A DNA stretch of 37,433 nucleotides from an uncultured Clostridia bacterium (GTDB taxonomy: Bacteria; Bacillota; Clostridia; Christensenellales; UBA1242). Position 1 is the stretch's first letter. Each line of letters opens with the position of its first letter. The DNA lies in NCBI GenBank assembly GCA_934749845.1, contig CAKVHQ010000011.1, forward strand, positions 1 to 37,433, written 5' to 3'. Positions 16,842 through 24,552 of this stretch are shown one piece after another. The notes beneath the pieces are model-generated. The model was not told the origin of the DNA. It saw only the letters and a program-made list of their open reading frames with translations, and did no database searches. A program made the translations under genes and the position numbers.

Positions 16842-17684
16842 TTAATTTTCACTCTTTTTGTATTGTTTTTCAAATTCTCTTAATTTGCGTTTTATTTTGT
16901 TTAAATTTTTAAGCGCAAAATCCTTTCCATTTTGATAGGCAAAATTCATGGCATCTTTTGACCAATCTAATTGGTCCTTTGTTGATGGAACGGACAGCAT
17001 GTAGTTTAAATCTTGACTTAAAAATTGTCGCCTATATTTTTCGTTACTTGCTTGCATCAAGCCATAAGAATTCATCAAAATTTTAACAGTGCTTTTATAC
17101 GATACATTTTGCGGATAGTGAGCCAAAACATCAACGCCAATAACAAAATCTGCCCCCATTTTTTTGCATACATCAAAAGGCACATTATTAAGCACTCCAC
17201 CATCAACAAGAAGTTTGTTTCCATACTTTACTGGTTTAAACAATCCGGGAATTGCTGTGCTTGCCATAAGAGCCGTACCAAATCGACCACTCGAAAAATT
17301 ATATGGCTTTCCTGTGTGCAAATCTACAGATGTGCAACAGAAAGGAATTTTAGTGTCTTGCACATGTTTAATTCCCGCCAAATTTTCAAAATAGTCTGCC
17401 ATTTTGTCGGTTATAAAAATTCCGCTTTTAAGCAAATTAAAAAAGTTTAATGTGGTTAATTTTTTTATATCAAACTTTTGCAAAAGTTCAACCATTCTCT
17501 CTGTTGTAAGCCCACTGGCATATAGTCCGCCAATAACCGAGCCCATAGAAGTTCCAGCAACAAAGTCTGGCTTAATTCCATTTTTTTCAAGCACTTCAAG
17601 CACGCCAATATGTGCAAATCCAAGTGAAGCACCGCCTCCTAACGCAATGCCAATTTTAAATGGCCAAGTTTTTTGTTTCATCAT
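16842..17684 (-). CDS. Patatin-like phospholipase
   Basis: About 280 residues, a cytosolic or membrane-associated lipid acyl hydrolase of the RssA/YchK kind. The oxyanion hole GGGASLGFAHIG, nucleophile elbow GTSMG and catalytic aspartate in LLVDGGVLNNVPFD complete the Ser-Asp dyad. Two ATG codons are adjacent (17684 and 17681); GAGG lies 5 or 8 bases upstream respectively, so either may be used. It is divergent from ylbJ, whose start is only 32 bases away, leaving little room for separate promoters. Its substrate is unknown; a role in membrane lipid turnover is likely. Confidence 0.9.
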   Translation of the reverse strand: MMKQKTWPFKIGIALGGGASLGFAHIGVLEVLEKNGIKPDFVAGTSMGSVIGGLYASGLTTERMVELLQKFDIKKLTTLNFFNLLKSGIFITDKMADYFENLAGIKHVQDTKIPFCCTSVDLHTGKPYNFSSGRFGTALMASTAIPGLFKPVKYGNKLLVDGGVLNNVPFDVCKKMGADFVIGVDVLAHYPQNVSYKSTVKILMNSYGLMQASNEKYRRQFLSQDLNYMLSVPSTKDQLDWSKDAMNFAYQNGKDFALKNLNKIKRKLREFEKQYKKSEN

Positions 17685-17716
17685 ATAATCCTCTAAATTA
17701 TAATAATATACTTTAA

Positions 17717-18739
17717 ATGGAAATGTCATCAGTTTTAGGAAAAAAAAAGAAATATTTCAAAAAAAATTTTGTTATAATTAGCGTAACATTATTTTTGATA
17801 TTATTAACGATTTGTCTTTTAATTAACCCAAAAAAATATATAAACTCCTGCTACAACGGTCTTGTTATTTGGGCAACAAGTGTTTTGCCTGGGCTGTTCC
17901 CATTTTTTGTTATTACAAAACTTTTAAGTGAATTAAAGTCGATGGACAAACTTTTCAATAAGTTTTCAGGGCTTAACTATAAACTTTTTAAAGCGCCAAG
18001 TTGTTCTGGTTATATTTTTGGCATGAGCATAATTTCAGGATATCCTGTTGGAGCAAAACTTATTAGTGACTTTTACGAAAAAGGGATAATCGACACAAAA
18101 CAAGCAAATAAACTTGTTACTTTTTGTTCAACAAGCGGACCATTATTTATTATTGGAACAGTTGGCTCTATAATGTTTAAAAATGCCTTGATAGGCTACA
18201 TTTTGTACATATCTCATGTTTTATCTGCCATATTAAACGGCTTGCTTTTTAGGCGTAAATTTGCTTGCGAAAAACAGCAAACTATGCCTAACGAAACAAG
18301 CAAAATTGACTATAACTCCATTCTTCCAACAAGTATGAGTTCGTCAATTTCATCAGTGATGGTGGTTGGCGGATTCGTGGCAATTTTTTACATGATTATT
18401 GATATTTTGTTTGACTTTAAAATTCTAACACCTTTAACTTCATTTTTTAATTTTTTACTATCTCCCCTAGGGCTTAAAAATGCAGGAAGTGCAATCTCTG
18501 GCGGAATTGTGGAAGTTACTCGAGGTTGCAAAGATTTATCTATGCTGGGTTTAAGCCCCTTGCAGTCAGTTGTAATATCAAGTGGCTTAATTGCGTTTGG
18601 AGGGTTAAGCATACATGCTCAATCGCTTTGCTTTTTAACTAAATGCAAAATTGATGTTAAATTCTACTTTTTACAAAAAATAACGCAAACAATTTTTGCC
18701 TGCGTTATAAGTTTTCTTCTTGGTTTATTACTATTATAA
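17717..18739 (+). CDS. ylbJ: Sporulation integral membrane protein YlbJ
   Basis: 340 residues, polytopic with about eight hydrophobic stretches. The family motifs SGYPVGAKLISDFYEKG (about 112-128) and FCSTSGPLFIIGTVG (about 140-154) are clear, together with the late Gly-rich GLIAFGGLSIHAQ segment. YlbJ is a sigma-E-controlled sporulation membrane protein related to nucleoside-recognition (Gate) proteins. No good ribosome site precedes the ATG at 17717 or the next ATG at 17723; an A/T-rich -10-like stretch (17699-17712) lies directly upstream. Its stop is one base from the stop of the convergent unknown gene. Confidence 0.9.
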   Translation: MEMSSVLGKKKKYFKKNFVIISVTLFLILLTICLLINPKKYINSCYNGLVIWATSVLPGLFPFFVITKLLSELKSMDKLFNKFSGLNYKLFKAPSCSGYIFGMSIISGYPVGAKLISDFYEKGIIDTKQANKLVTFCSTSGPLFIIGTVGSIMFKNALIGYILYISHVLSAILNGLLFRRKFACEKQQTMPNETSKIDYNSILPTSMSSSISSVMVVGGFVAIFYMIIDILFDFKILTPLTSFFNFLLSPLGLKNAGSAISGGIVEVTRGCKDLSMLGLSPLQSVVISSGLIAFGGLSIHAQSLCFLTKCKIDVKFYFLQKITQTIFACVISFLLGLLLL

Positions 18740-18740
18740 A

Positions 18741-19532
18741 TTATTGCAAATTGCTGTAATAAGTGTTTATCATGCTTTTTAAATCTTCCATCATAAACTT
18801 TGTTGATTTTGTTTTGAATAGTAGCTTATCCAAAGATGTTACAAGTGCGCTAACAAGTCGCATATCCTTATATTTTAATGCATATTTGATGCTTTTTAAT
18901 ATGTAGATGTAATTGTCTTTATCGCCTTGTTTAATTTTCCTGTCCATCATTATGGTGTTAATTAAACTGTCAGCAAGAATTGCAAGGTCTTCCCAAATTT
19001 TTTCTTGCTCGTCATCTTCAACTTCTTGTGGTTGTTGTTCAGGTTGCTCTTCCACTTGTTCTTTTGGTGTTTCAAAACTTGTTTGAACTTGCTCTTGATT
19101 TAAAAGCCCAAAATGATTTGCAATTATATCTCTAAATGGAACAAGCAAAGTTTTTGCAAACAAGTTGTATTCTCCACCCGGAGTTAATGTGGCAAAGTTT
19201 TCGCTAATAAATGTGTAGAAATCAAGATGCTTTTTATCAAATTCAACTAACAAGCAAAAAACCATAGCAACTAACTTTTCATGTTCACTTGGTGGAACAA
19301 AAGTTGTGCCGTTAATCCTGTTTTTAACTGCTGCTTTACCATATTCTCTTTCAAAATTAAAGTCTATCATGCAATGTTGGATATACTTATAAAGTGGTTC
19401 ACTGCCAGCAATCATGTTTAATATCTTTAAAATTTTAATATCCGCCAAAATAAATTTGCCATTTATCATGTCGTCACAACTAGAAATAAATCTTTTAACT
19501 TCTCCCACTTGTTCACTTGTTAAATTTTCCAT
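18741..19532 (-). CDS. Unknown protein, two helical domains joined by a Glu/Gln linker
   Basis: 263 residues, no family recognised. An N-terminal mostly helical part (about 1-145) is joined to a C-terminal helical part (about 178-263, AILADSLINTIMMDRKIK...) by an acidic Gln/Glu/Pro linker (about 152-176). No signal peptide or membrane segment is seen. The ATG has AAGGTGAATT upstream and a promoter at 19550-19578. It is convergent with ylbJ (1-base gap) and divergent from the DUF4364 gene. Base composition resembles its neighbours, so transfer is not indicated. Confidence 0.75.
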   Translation of the reverse strand: MENLTSEQVGEVKRFISSCDDMINGKFILADIKILKILNMIAGSEPLYKYIQHCMIDFNFEREYGKAAVKNRINGTTFVPPSEHEKLVAMVFCLLVEFDKKHLDFYTFISENFATLTPGGEYNLFAKTLLVPFRDIIANHFGLLNQEQVQTSFETPKEQVEEQPEQQPQEVEDDEQEKIWEDLAILADSLINTIMMDRKIKQGDKDNYIYILKSIKYALKYKDMRLVSALVTSLDKLLFKTKSTKFMMEDLKSMINTYYSNLQ

Positions 19533-19549
19533 AATTCACCTTCAAATTG

Positions 19550-19578
19550 ATATTATCACAAATTTTTTTATGAAACAA
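19550..19578 (-). promoter_or_regulatory. Promoter of the 263-residue unknown gene
   Basis: TTGTTT (19573-19578), 17-base spacer, TAATAT (19550-19555), 17 bases from the ATG. Confidence 0.55.
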
Positions 19579-19656
19579 CCTTTTAACATAAAATTATTTT
19601 TTGAAACAACAAAATTTGCACCTAAAAAATATAAAAACCAAAAATAAAGATTAAAC

Positions 19657-19685
19657 TTTACAAGGAAATTTTTGTGTGATATAAT
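19657..19685 (+). promoter_or_regulatory. Promoter of the DUF4364 gene
   Basis: TTTACA (19657-19662), 17-base spacer ending TGTGA, TATAAT (19680-19685) with extended -10, 25 bases before the ATG. Confidence 0.78.
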
Positions 19686-19710
19686 CAAAAAGTTTAAGGA
19701 GATTGTACAA

Positions 19711-20271
19711 ATGATTGAAACCGATTTTGTTGCGGATAGTATGATAAACAAACTTATACTACTTTTTGTTTTAGATAAAATGGAAATACCGCTAACCGAA
19801 AACAGCATCATAGACATTTGTACCAACACAAATAACTGGCTAAACTACATGGATTGCAAAGATGTGTTATGGCAACTTATTGATGTTAATTTTATTTACA
19901 AAACCATTGACAGCGAAAGCGAGTGTAGATATAACATTACAATTGAAGGAAGAAATTGCTTATCACATTTTTTTCAAAAAATTCCTGCAAGCATGAGAGA
20001 AAATATCACACAGTTTGCAAAAAATAACAGAATGAAATTTAAAAGGGCTCAAGAATATGTTGGAAAGTACTTAAAAAGCACAGACGGAACATATTTATGC
20101 ACTTTGCAAATTAAAGACCCACTTGAAGGCAAAAACATTTACGAAATGAAAATTAAAATGCCAACAAACAAACTTGCAAACAAAACTTGCAAAGTTTGGA
20201 AAGAAAAAGCACCAGTAATTTACGAAAAAATTTATGAACTTTTAAGCGACTCTAGCGATAACGAAAATTAA
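19711..20271 (+). CDS. DUF4364 family protein (winged-helix-like)
   Basis: 186 residues. The family is common in Clostridia and resembles PadR/winged-helix regulators at its N-terminus: NKLILLFVLDKMEIPLTENSI with the following ICTNTNNWLNYMDCKDVLWQL helices (about 10-55) and YNITIEGRNCLSHFF as the wing. A beta-rich C-terminal half includes DGTYLCTLQIKDPLEGKNIYEMKIKMP. AAGGAGATTGTACAA precedes the ATG at 19711; an upstream GTG (19672) overlaps the promoter and is rejected. It has its own terminator. Function beyond a probable DNA-binding or regulatory role is unknown. Confidence 0.85.
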   Translation: MIETDFVADSMINKLILLFVLDKMEIPLTENSIIDICTNTNNWLNYMDCKDVLWQLIDVNFIYKTIDSESECRYNITIEGRNCLSHFFQKIPASMRENITQFAKNNRMKFKRAQEYVGKYLKSTDGTYLCTLQIKDPLEGKNIYEMKIKMPTNKLANKTCKVWKEKAPVIYEKIYELLSDSSDNEN

Positions 20272-20300
20272 CCACCTAGTAATTACTAAGTGGTTTTTTA
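20270..20300 (+). terminator. Terminator of the DUF4364 gene
   Basis: Stem ACCAC...TAGT/ACTA...GTGGT (20271-20280 with 20285-20294, one mismatch), loop AATT, six-T tail. It begins inside the TAA stop codon. Confidence 0.82.
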
Positions 20301-20338
20301 TTGTTTTTTTAAAAAGTTTAGTGGCACAAATTGTTAAC

Positions 20339-20367
20339 ATAAAAAAATCCGCTATCAAGCGGATTTA
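20339..20367 (-). terminator. Terminator of the 81-residue membrane protein gene
   Basis: Nine-base-pair stem (20345-20353 with 20358-20366), loop of 4, seven-T tail on the minus strand. Confidence 0.85.
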
Positions 20368-20368
20368 A

Positions 20369-20614
20369 TTATAGTGTTATTAACATAATAATCAAAATTA
20401 TCAAGCCAAGAACAATCAACACTAAACCGATTGCTCTTAAAATAACTAACAACTTATCGTCAGTATTTACTTCACTTGTTTTTCTTACCATACGGGTTAT
20501 TCTTGCGGACAAAAAACTTAGTGAAAGACCAATGATAACTAAAATTAAAGAAGTCCAAACAGTAGCGTTTGTTAACAAAGAAATAAGATCAAAACCAAGT
20601 TGCGAAATATACAT
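20369..20614 (-). CDS. Small two-helix membrane protein
   Basis: 81 residues. Two hydrophobic helices (about 17-36 and 60-80) flank a basic loop SARITRMVRKTSEVNTDDK that should face the cytoplasm. It has a GGAGGCACATAA ribosome site, a near-consensus promoter and a terminator, so it is a real and probably well-expressed gene. No family name is recognised; small proteins of this layout are common in Clostridia genomes. Confidence 0.75.
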   Translation of the reverse strand: MYISQLGFDLISLLTNATVWTSLILVIIGLSLSFLSARITRMVRKTSEVNTDDKLLVILRAIGLVLIVLGLIILIIMLITL

Positions 20615-20642
20615 TTATGTGCCTCCAAAATTCGATAGACAC

Positions 20643-20671
20643 ATTTTAACATTCATTTTGCAAATTGTCAA
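20643..20671 (-). promoter_or_regulatory. Promoter of the small membrane protein
   Basis: Exact TTGACA (20666-20671), 17-base spacer, TAAAAT (20643-20648). The -35 box lies 3 bases from the permease stop codon. Confidence 0.8.
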
Positions 20672-20673
20672 TA

Positions 20674-21477
20674 TTATTTTTTTATCTTTTTTTCAATAAC
20701 CGCCACGATTCCATACATAAGCGACGCTAAAATACATAAAATTGCAGTACTACTCATGACTAAATCAAGTTTAAACACTTGCCCACCATAAACAATTAGG
20801 TAACCAAGTCCTGCTCGGCTAACAAGGTATTCTCCCATGATAGTTCCAACCCAAGTCATGCCAACATTGATTTTTAAAATGCTTACAAATTCGGGAATCG
20901 TGTTTGGAATGATAAGTTTGGTTAAAATTTGAAATTTATTAGCGCCCATGCTTTTTAAAAGCATAATTTTGTCTTCATCGCAACCAATAAACGCATTTAA
21001 AAACGAAATCACTGTTATTATAATCATTATTAAAAATGCCATAACAACGATTGATTTTGTACCTGCCCCAAACCATACGATGATAATTGGTCCAAGTGCA
21101 ATCTTTGGAAGCGAATTTAGCACCACCAAATATGGCTCTAAAATTCTTCTAGCGTATTCACTCCACCATAAGAGTACAGCAATTAAAAAGCCAATAATTG
21201 TGGCTAAAACAAAGCCTAAAACGGCTTCATAAAGCGTTACTGAAATGTGATACCACAAATTGCCTGTTTTAAATAGTTCACCTATTGTTTTTATCATTCG
21301 TGAAGGAGAACTCATAATAAAACTATCAATTATACCCACTGCAGCAAAAAGTTCCCACAATCCAAAAATTGCAACCAAAATTAGTATTTGGCTGGAAAAT
21401 ACAAAAATTTTTTTCTTTTTTTGATTTTTTATATATCTTTGGTGTTCTACGGAAAAATTACTTTTTGATTTTTTCAT
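20674..21477 (-). CDS. ABC transporter permease (SsuC/TauC/ThiX type)
   Basis: 267 residues, a BPD_transp_1 inner-membrane subunit with about six membrane helices. The ATPase-contact (EAA) loop is visible as LKSMGANKFQILTKLIIPNTIPEFVSILK (about 180-208). The N-terminus is basic and cytoplasmic. The start lies 20 bases inside the 3' end of the ATPase gene, with AAGGAG 10 bases upstream, so the pair is translationally coupled. With the ATPase and lipoprotein it forms one importer for a small organic substrate. Confidence 0.9.
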   Translation of the reverse strand: MKKSKSNFSVEHQRYIKNQKKKKIFVFSSQILILVAIFGLWELFAAVGIIDSFIMSSPSRMIKTIGELFKTGNLWYHISVTLYEAVLGFVLATIIGFLIAVLLWWSEYARRILEPYLVVLNSLPKIALGPIIIVWFGAGTKSIVVMAFLIMIIITVISFLNAFIGCDEDKIMLLKSMGANKFQILTKLIIPNTIPEFVSILKINVGMTWVGTIMGEYLVSRAGLGYLIVYGGQVFKLDLVMSSTAILCILASLMYGIVAVIEKKIKK

Positions 21478-22234
21478 CTGTTACCAACTCCTTCCAAACT
21501 TTATCGAAAACTGCGGAAAAGTTTTTGTTTTCTCGTCTTTTTAAAGGACTTTCGCTATTAAATGGAACATCAACAATTTGTTTAACAACAGAAGGTCGTT
21601 GCGACAAAATAATAACTCTGTCGCTTAAACTAATTGCTTCAGAGATGTCGTGCGTAACCAAAACCGCAGTTTGTTTTTCTTGTTTTATAATATTCCAAAC
21701 ATCTTCTCCAACAAGAAGTCTTGTTTGATAGTCTAGTGCCGAAAAGGGTTCATCAAGGAGTAGTAGTTTAGGGTTCATAGCCAAAGTTCTAATAAGAGCA
21801 ACTCTTTGTCGCATACCGCCAGAAAGTTGTCGTGGTCTATTATCTTTAAAATCGCTTAAACCATATTTTTCAAGCAAAGATTTAACCTTTTCTTGATTTT
21901 CCTGCGTGTTTGTTTTGTTTATTTCAAGCCCGATACAAACATTTTGCCAAATTGTTCTCCAGTCAAACAAATTATCCTTTTGAAACATATATCCAACTTG
22001 CTTATTGACGCCTGAAAATTCATTGCCGTCTATTAAAATTTTTCCGTCACTTGCTTTCATTAGTCCAGCAATTAAGGATAAAATTGTTGTTTTTCCGCAA
22101 CCGCTTGGACCAACTATGCTAACCAACTCGCCTTCGTTAACCTTAAAGGATATATCTTTAAGTGCCTCGTTTTCACCTTGTTTAGAGTGATAAATCAGTT
22201 TTAAATTTTCTATCTCTAAAAGATTTTTTTTCAT
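21458..22234 (-). CDS. ABC transporter ATP-binding protein (SsuB/TauB/ThiZ type)
   Basis: 258 residues. Walker A GPSGCGKTT, Q-loop YMFQKDNLFDWRT, signature LSGGMRQR, Walker B LLLLDEPFSALD and the switch histidine in VLVTHD are all present. It powers the importer made by the neighbouring permease and binding protein. The best ribosome site (AGGAG) is 13 bases from the ATG, an unusually long spacing. A terminator and a palindrome separate it from the binding-protein gene, so expression may be stepped down or separately controlled. Confidence 0.95.
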   Translation of the reverse strand: MKKNLLEIENLKLIYHSKQGENEALKDISFKVNEGELVSIVGPSGCGKTTILSLIAGLMKASDGKILIDGNEFSGVNKQVGYMFQKDNLFDWRTIWQNVCIGLEINKTNTQENQEKVKSLLEKYGLSDFKDNRPRQLSGGMRQRVALIRTLAMNPKLLLLDEPFSALDYQTRLLVGEDVWNIIKQEKQTAVLVTHDISEAISLSDRVIILSQRPSVVKQIVDVPFNSESPLKRRENKNFSAVFDKVWKELVTDEKIKK

Positions 22235-22290
22235 ACTATTATCTCGTCTCCTGTTTTAGTCATTAGTATATTTCATTATATGGAATTTTT

Positions 22291-22310
22291 AATATTATGT
22301 GACTAATATT
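22291..22310. promoter_or_regulatory. Palindrome overlapping the possible promoter of the ATPase-permease pair
   Basis: Inverted repeat AATATTA-tgtgac-TAATATT (7-6-7). On the minus strand its centre reads GTCACA, 17 bases from a TATAAT box (22275-22280 region), so it covers a plausible -35. An operator is inferred from this position only. Confidence 0.4.
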
Positions 22311-22315
22311 GTATG

Positions 22316-22346
22316 TAAAAAACACGACTTTTAAGTCGTGTTTTTG
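22316..22346 (-). terminator. Terminator between binding protein and ATPase
   Basis: Perfect 12-base-pair stem (22319-22330 with 22333-22344) with T tails; it ends the binding-protein message inside the transporter cluster. Confidence 0.82.
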
Positions 22347-22362
22347 TTAACTGATAAACAGT

Positions 22363-23370
22363 TTATTTTGTGAAGTATTTTGCAATAACAGTTTCTGCAA
22401 ACGAATTATCCACTGCGTCTTGGAAATTAACCTTTTTTGCTTGTTCCAATTCGCCAGCGCCAATCATAACAGTTTGAAGTCTGTCAAATGCTTCTGCTTT
22501 CATTTTTGGAGTATCCATCCATGCATCAATTCTCTTATAACTTTCAACTGCATATTTGATAGAATCTCGTGTTGAACCATTAAATGATGGCAATAAACTA
22601 TCAATAACTTCTTCGATGTCGGCTGTCATTATATAGTTATATGCTTTCATGATACATTTTAAAAATTTTTCAATTTTTTCTGGGTTTTTATCCAAATAGC
22701 TTCTGTTTGCACTAAAACAAGTGAAAGGAACTTCTCCGCTTTCTTCACCAACAGCAGCAACAATATAGCCTTTACCTGCTGCAACATATTGGCTTGCGGT
22801 TGGCTCGAACATGGTAACATAGTCGCCAAGTCCGCCTTCAAAAGCGCCAACTGTGTTGTTAAATGCAACGCTTAAATCGAAATTAACATCGGTTGAAATA
22901 TTGTAGCCATTTTTTTCAAGAGCATATTGCAAACTCATTGCTGGACTACCACCTTTTCTGCCTGCGATGAAATGTTTTCCGTTTAAATTCGACCAATCAA
23001 AATTTGGTTCTGGGTTTCTGCCCACCAAGAAACTGCCATCTCGTTTTGTTAATTGTCCAAAAATTACTGGATAGTCTTTTTTGCCTTGACTGATAACATA
23101 AACATTTGTTTCTGGTCCCATAAGGGCAATATCTGCTGAACCTGAAAGTAAAGCAGTCATACTTGCATCGCTTCCGCCACCATTTGTAAGTTCAATTTCG
23201 TAGCCTTCATCTTTAAAGTAGCCCTTATTTATTGCCACATAAAGTGGTGCATAGAAAATGCTGTGTGTAACTTCATTGACTCTTATCACATTTCCTTTAT
23301 TACAACCTGTGAAAATAAAGGTTGAAAAGCATGTGACGATTGCCAATAAAAAAATAGTAAATTTTTTCAT
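22363..23370 (-). CDS. ABC transporter substrate-binding lipoprotein (NMT1/THI5-SsuA type)
   Basis: 335 residues. A signal peptide (about 1-22) ends in a lipobox with Cys23 (FTGC), so it is lipid-anchored outside the membrane. The mature protein has the family start VNEVTHSIFYAPLYVAINKGYFKDEG and the GGSDASMTALLSGSADIALMGPE loop that lines the ligand cleft. These proteins bind nitrate, sulfonates, taurine or thiamine precursors; sequence alone does not choose. No TPP riboswitch or sulfur-gene neighbour is seen upstream. AAAGGAGGCAAA precedes the ATG. Confidence 0.9.
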   Translation of the reverse strand: MKKFTIFLLAIVTCFSTFIFTGCNKGNVIRVNEVTHSIFYAPLYVAINKGYFKDEGYEIELTNGGGSDASMTALLSGSADIALMGPETNVYVISQGKKDYPVIFGQLTKRDGSFLVGRNPEPNFDWSNLNGKHFIAGRKGGSPAMSLQYALEKNGYNISTDVNFDLSVAFNNTVGAFEGGLGDYVTMFEPTASQYVAAGKGYIVAAVGEESGEVPFTCFSANRSYLDKNPEKIEKFLKCIMKAYNYIMTADIEEVIDSLLPSFNGSTRDSIKYAVESYKRIDAWMDTPKMKAEAFDRLQTVMIGAGELEQAKKVNFQDAVDNSFAETVIAKYFTK

Positions 23371-23444
23371 TTTGCCTCCTTTAATTTACTATTTTATTGT
23401 ATTCCTATGATAATTTTAATGTTACAATCGAAAGACTAAAAACG

Positions 23445-24539
23445 CTAGTAGTAAAGTTTTGACGAGTATTGATAATCAAGTTTTTTACCTTTTGTGTGTG
23501 CAAGATAGAACATCGAAAAAGCAAAAATTAAAACCACACCCAAAACACCTTTTAGTGGATACAAAGTTTCCACAATATTGGCAAAACCAAATCTTGACAA
23601 TATAAATCCTATAACAATTATTATGTTAGTGCAAACAAATTTATTTTTTATAAATTGTTTAAGCCAAGATGTCATAGTGTATGTGGTTGATACTATGGTT
23701 GTGAAAATTGCAAGAAGCAAAACAAATCCGTAGCAATTACCCACCGCATTATTTGTTAAATATGCAAGTTTGAGCATAGGAAGCGAACTATTAAAAATAT
23801 AATCCCCGCTGTTTAAAAGTGCAAGTGAAATTAAGAACACGAAAACTAAAACCACCACTGCACAACTTATGCTTGCAATTAGCGATTGTTTTTTGTTCAT
23901 TTTTTCGCTAACTCTTGCCACGATAAAACTTTCACTAATAGTGTTTAGTCCAACATACAAAAACGCAAACATTATTCCCTTCATTTGCCTTGCTGATGAC
24001 TGAACTTGTTCTATGTTTACACTTTCTTTTGGAGCACCGCAAAAAAATGAGATTAGAACAACAAAAATCATCACAACCACAACAGGCATAACGATGTTGT
24101 TTGTGCTAAACATAGAGTTTTTGCCACCGCTTAAAACCAAAACAACCAAAAGTGCCATTAGTATTGATGCCCAAGGAAATGAGTAATCAGCAAAAACTGT
24201 TTGAGCAAAACTGTCGATTGCCGACAGCATGGCAGAAAGCGTAACAAACATAGAAAGCACAAGCAAAATGTCCACCGCAAACGAAATTTTGCCCATAGAC
24301 GCTTTTGTTATGTCTGCGATTGAATGAGGTTTAACTATTTTTCCTATTCTTGCAAACATATAAAAAGTCCATGCAAACAAAGCAAAGGCAATTACCATTA
24401 AGGCATAGGCTATGCTTCCGTAGTTAGTAAAAAATGTTTGAATTTCTTTTCCCGAGGCAAAACCAGCGCCCAAAATTGCGCCCAAAATGGCAGAAATAAA
24501 CATAAAAACCAAAGCAAAACCATTTTGTTTTTTTTGCAT
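23445..24539 (-). CDS. YkvI-family membrane transporter
   Basis: 364 residues, about ten membrane helices. The first helix carries the amino acid-carrier-like SAILGAILGAGFASGKEIQTFF motif, where a helix break binds substrate or sodium in related LeuT-fold proteins. GLNTISESFIVARV and STTYTMTSWLK are further typical segments. The ATG at 24539 has AAAGGAGAAAA upstream. A longer frame reaching 24620 overlaps polA and is rejected. It follows polA by 13 bases and is probably co-transcribed with it. The substrate is unknown; amino acid or related uptake is inferred. Confidence 0.85.
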   Translation of the reverse strand: MQKKQNGFALVFMFISAILGAILGAGFASGKEIQTFFTNYGSIAYALMVIAFALFAWTFYMFARIGKIVKPHSIADITKASMGKISFAVDILLVLSMFVTLSAMLSAIDSFAQTVFADYSFPWASILMALLVVLVLSGGKNSMFSTNNIVMPVVVVMIFVVLISFFCGAPKESVNIEQVQSSARQMKGIMFAFLYVGLNTISESFIVARVSEKMNKKQSLIASISCAVVVLVFVFLISLALLNSGDYIFNSSLPMLKLAYLTNNAVGNCYGFVLLLAIFTTIVSTTYTMTSWLKQFIKNKFVCTNIIIVIGFILSRFGFANIVETLYPLKGVLGVVLIFAFSMFYLAHTKGKKLDYQYSSKLYY

Positions 24540-24552
24540 TTTTTCTCCTTTA

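Noticed and set aside
23371..23444. TPP or other riboswitch upstream of the ABC binding protein
   Set aside because: The gap is only 74 bases and shows no conserved riboswitch core; a thiamine-precursor role therefore has no support.
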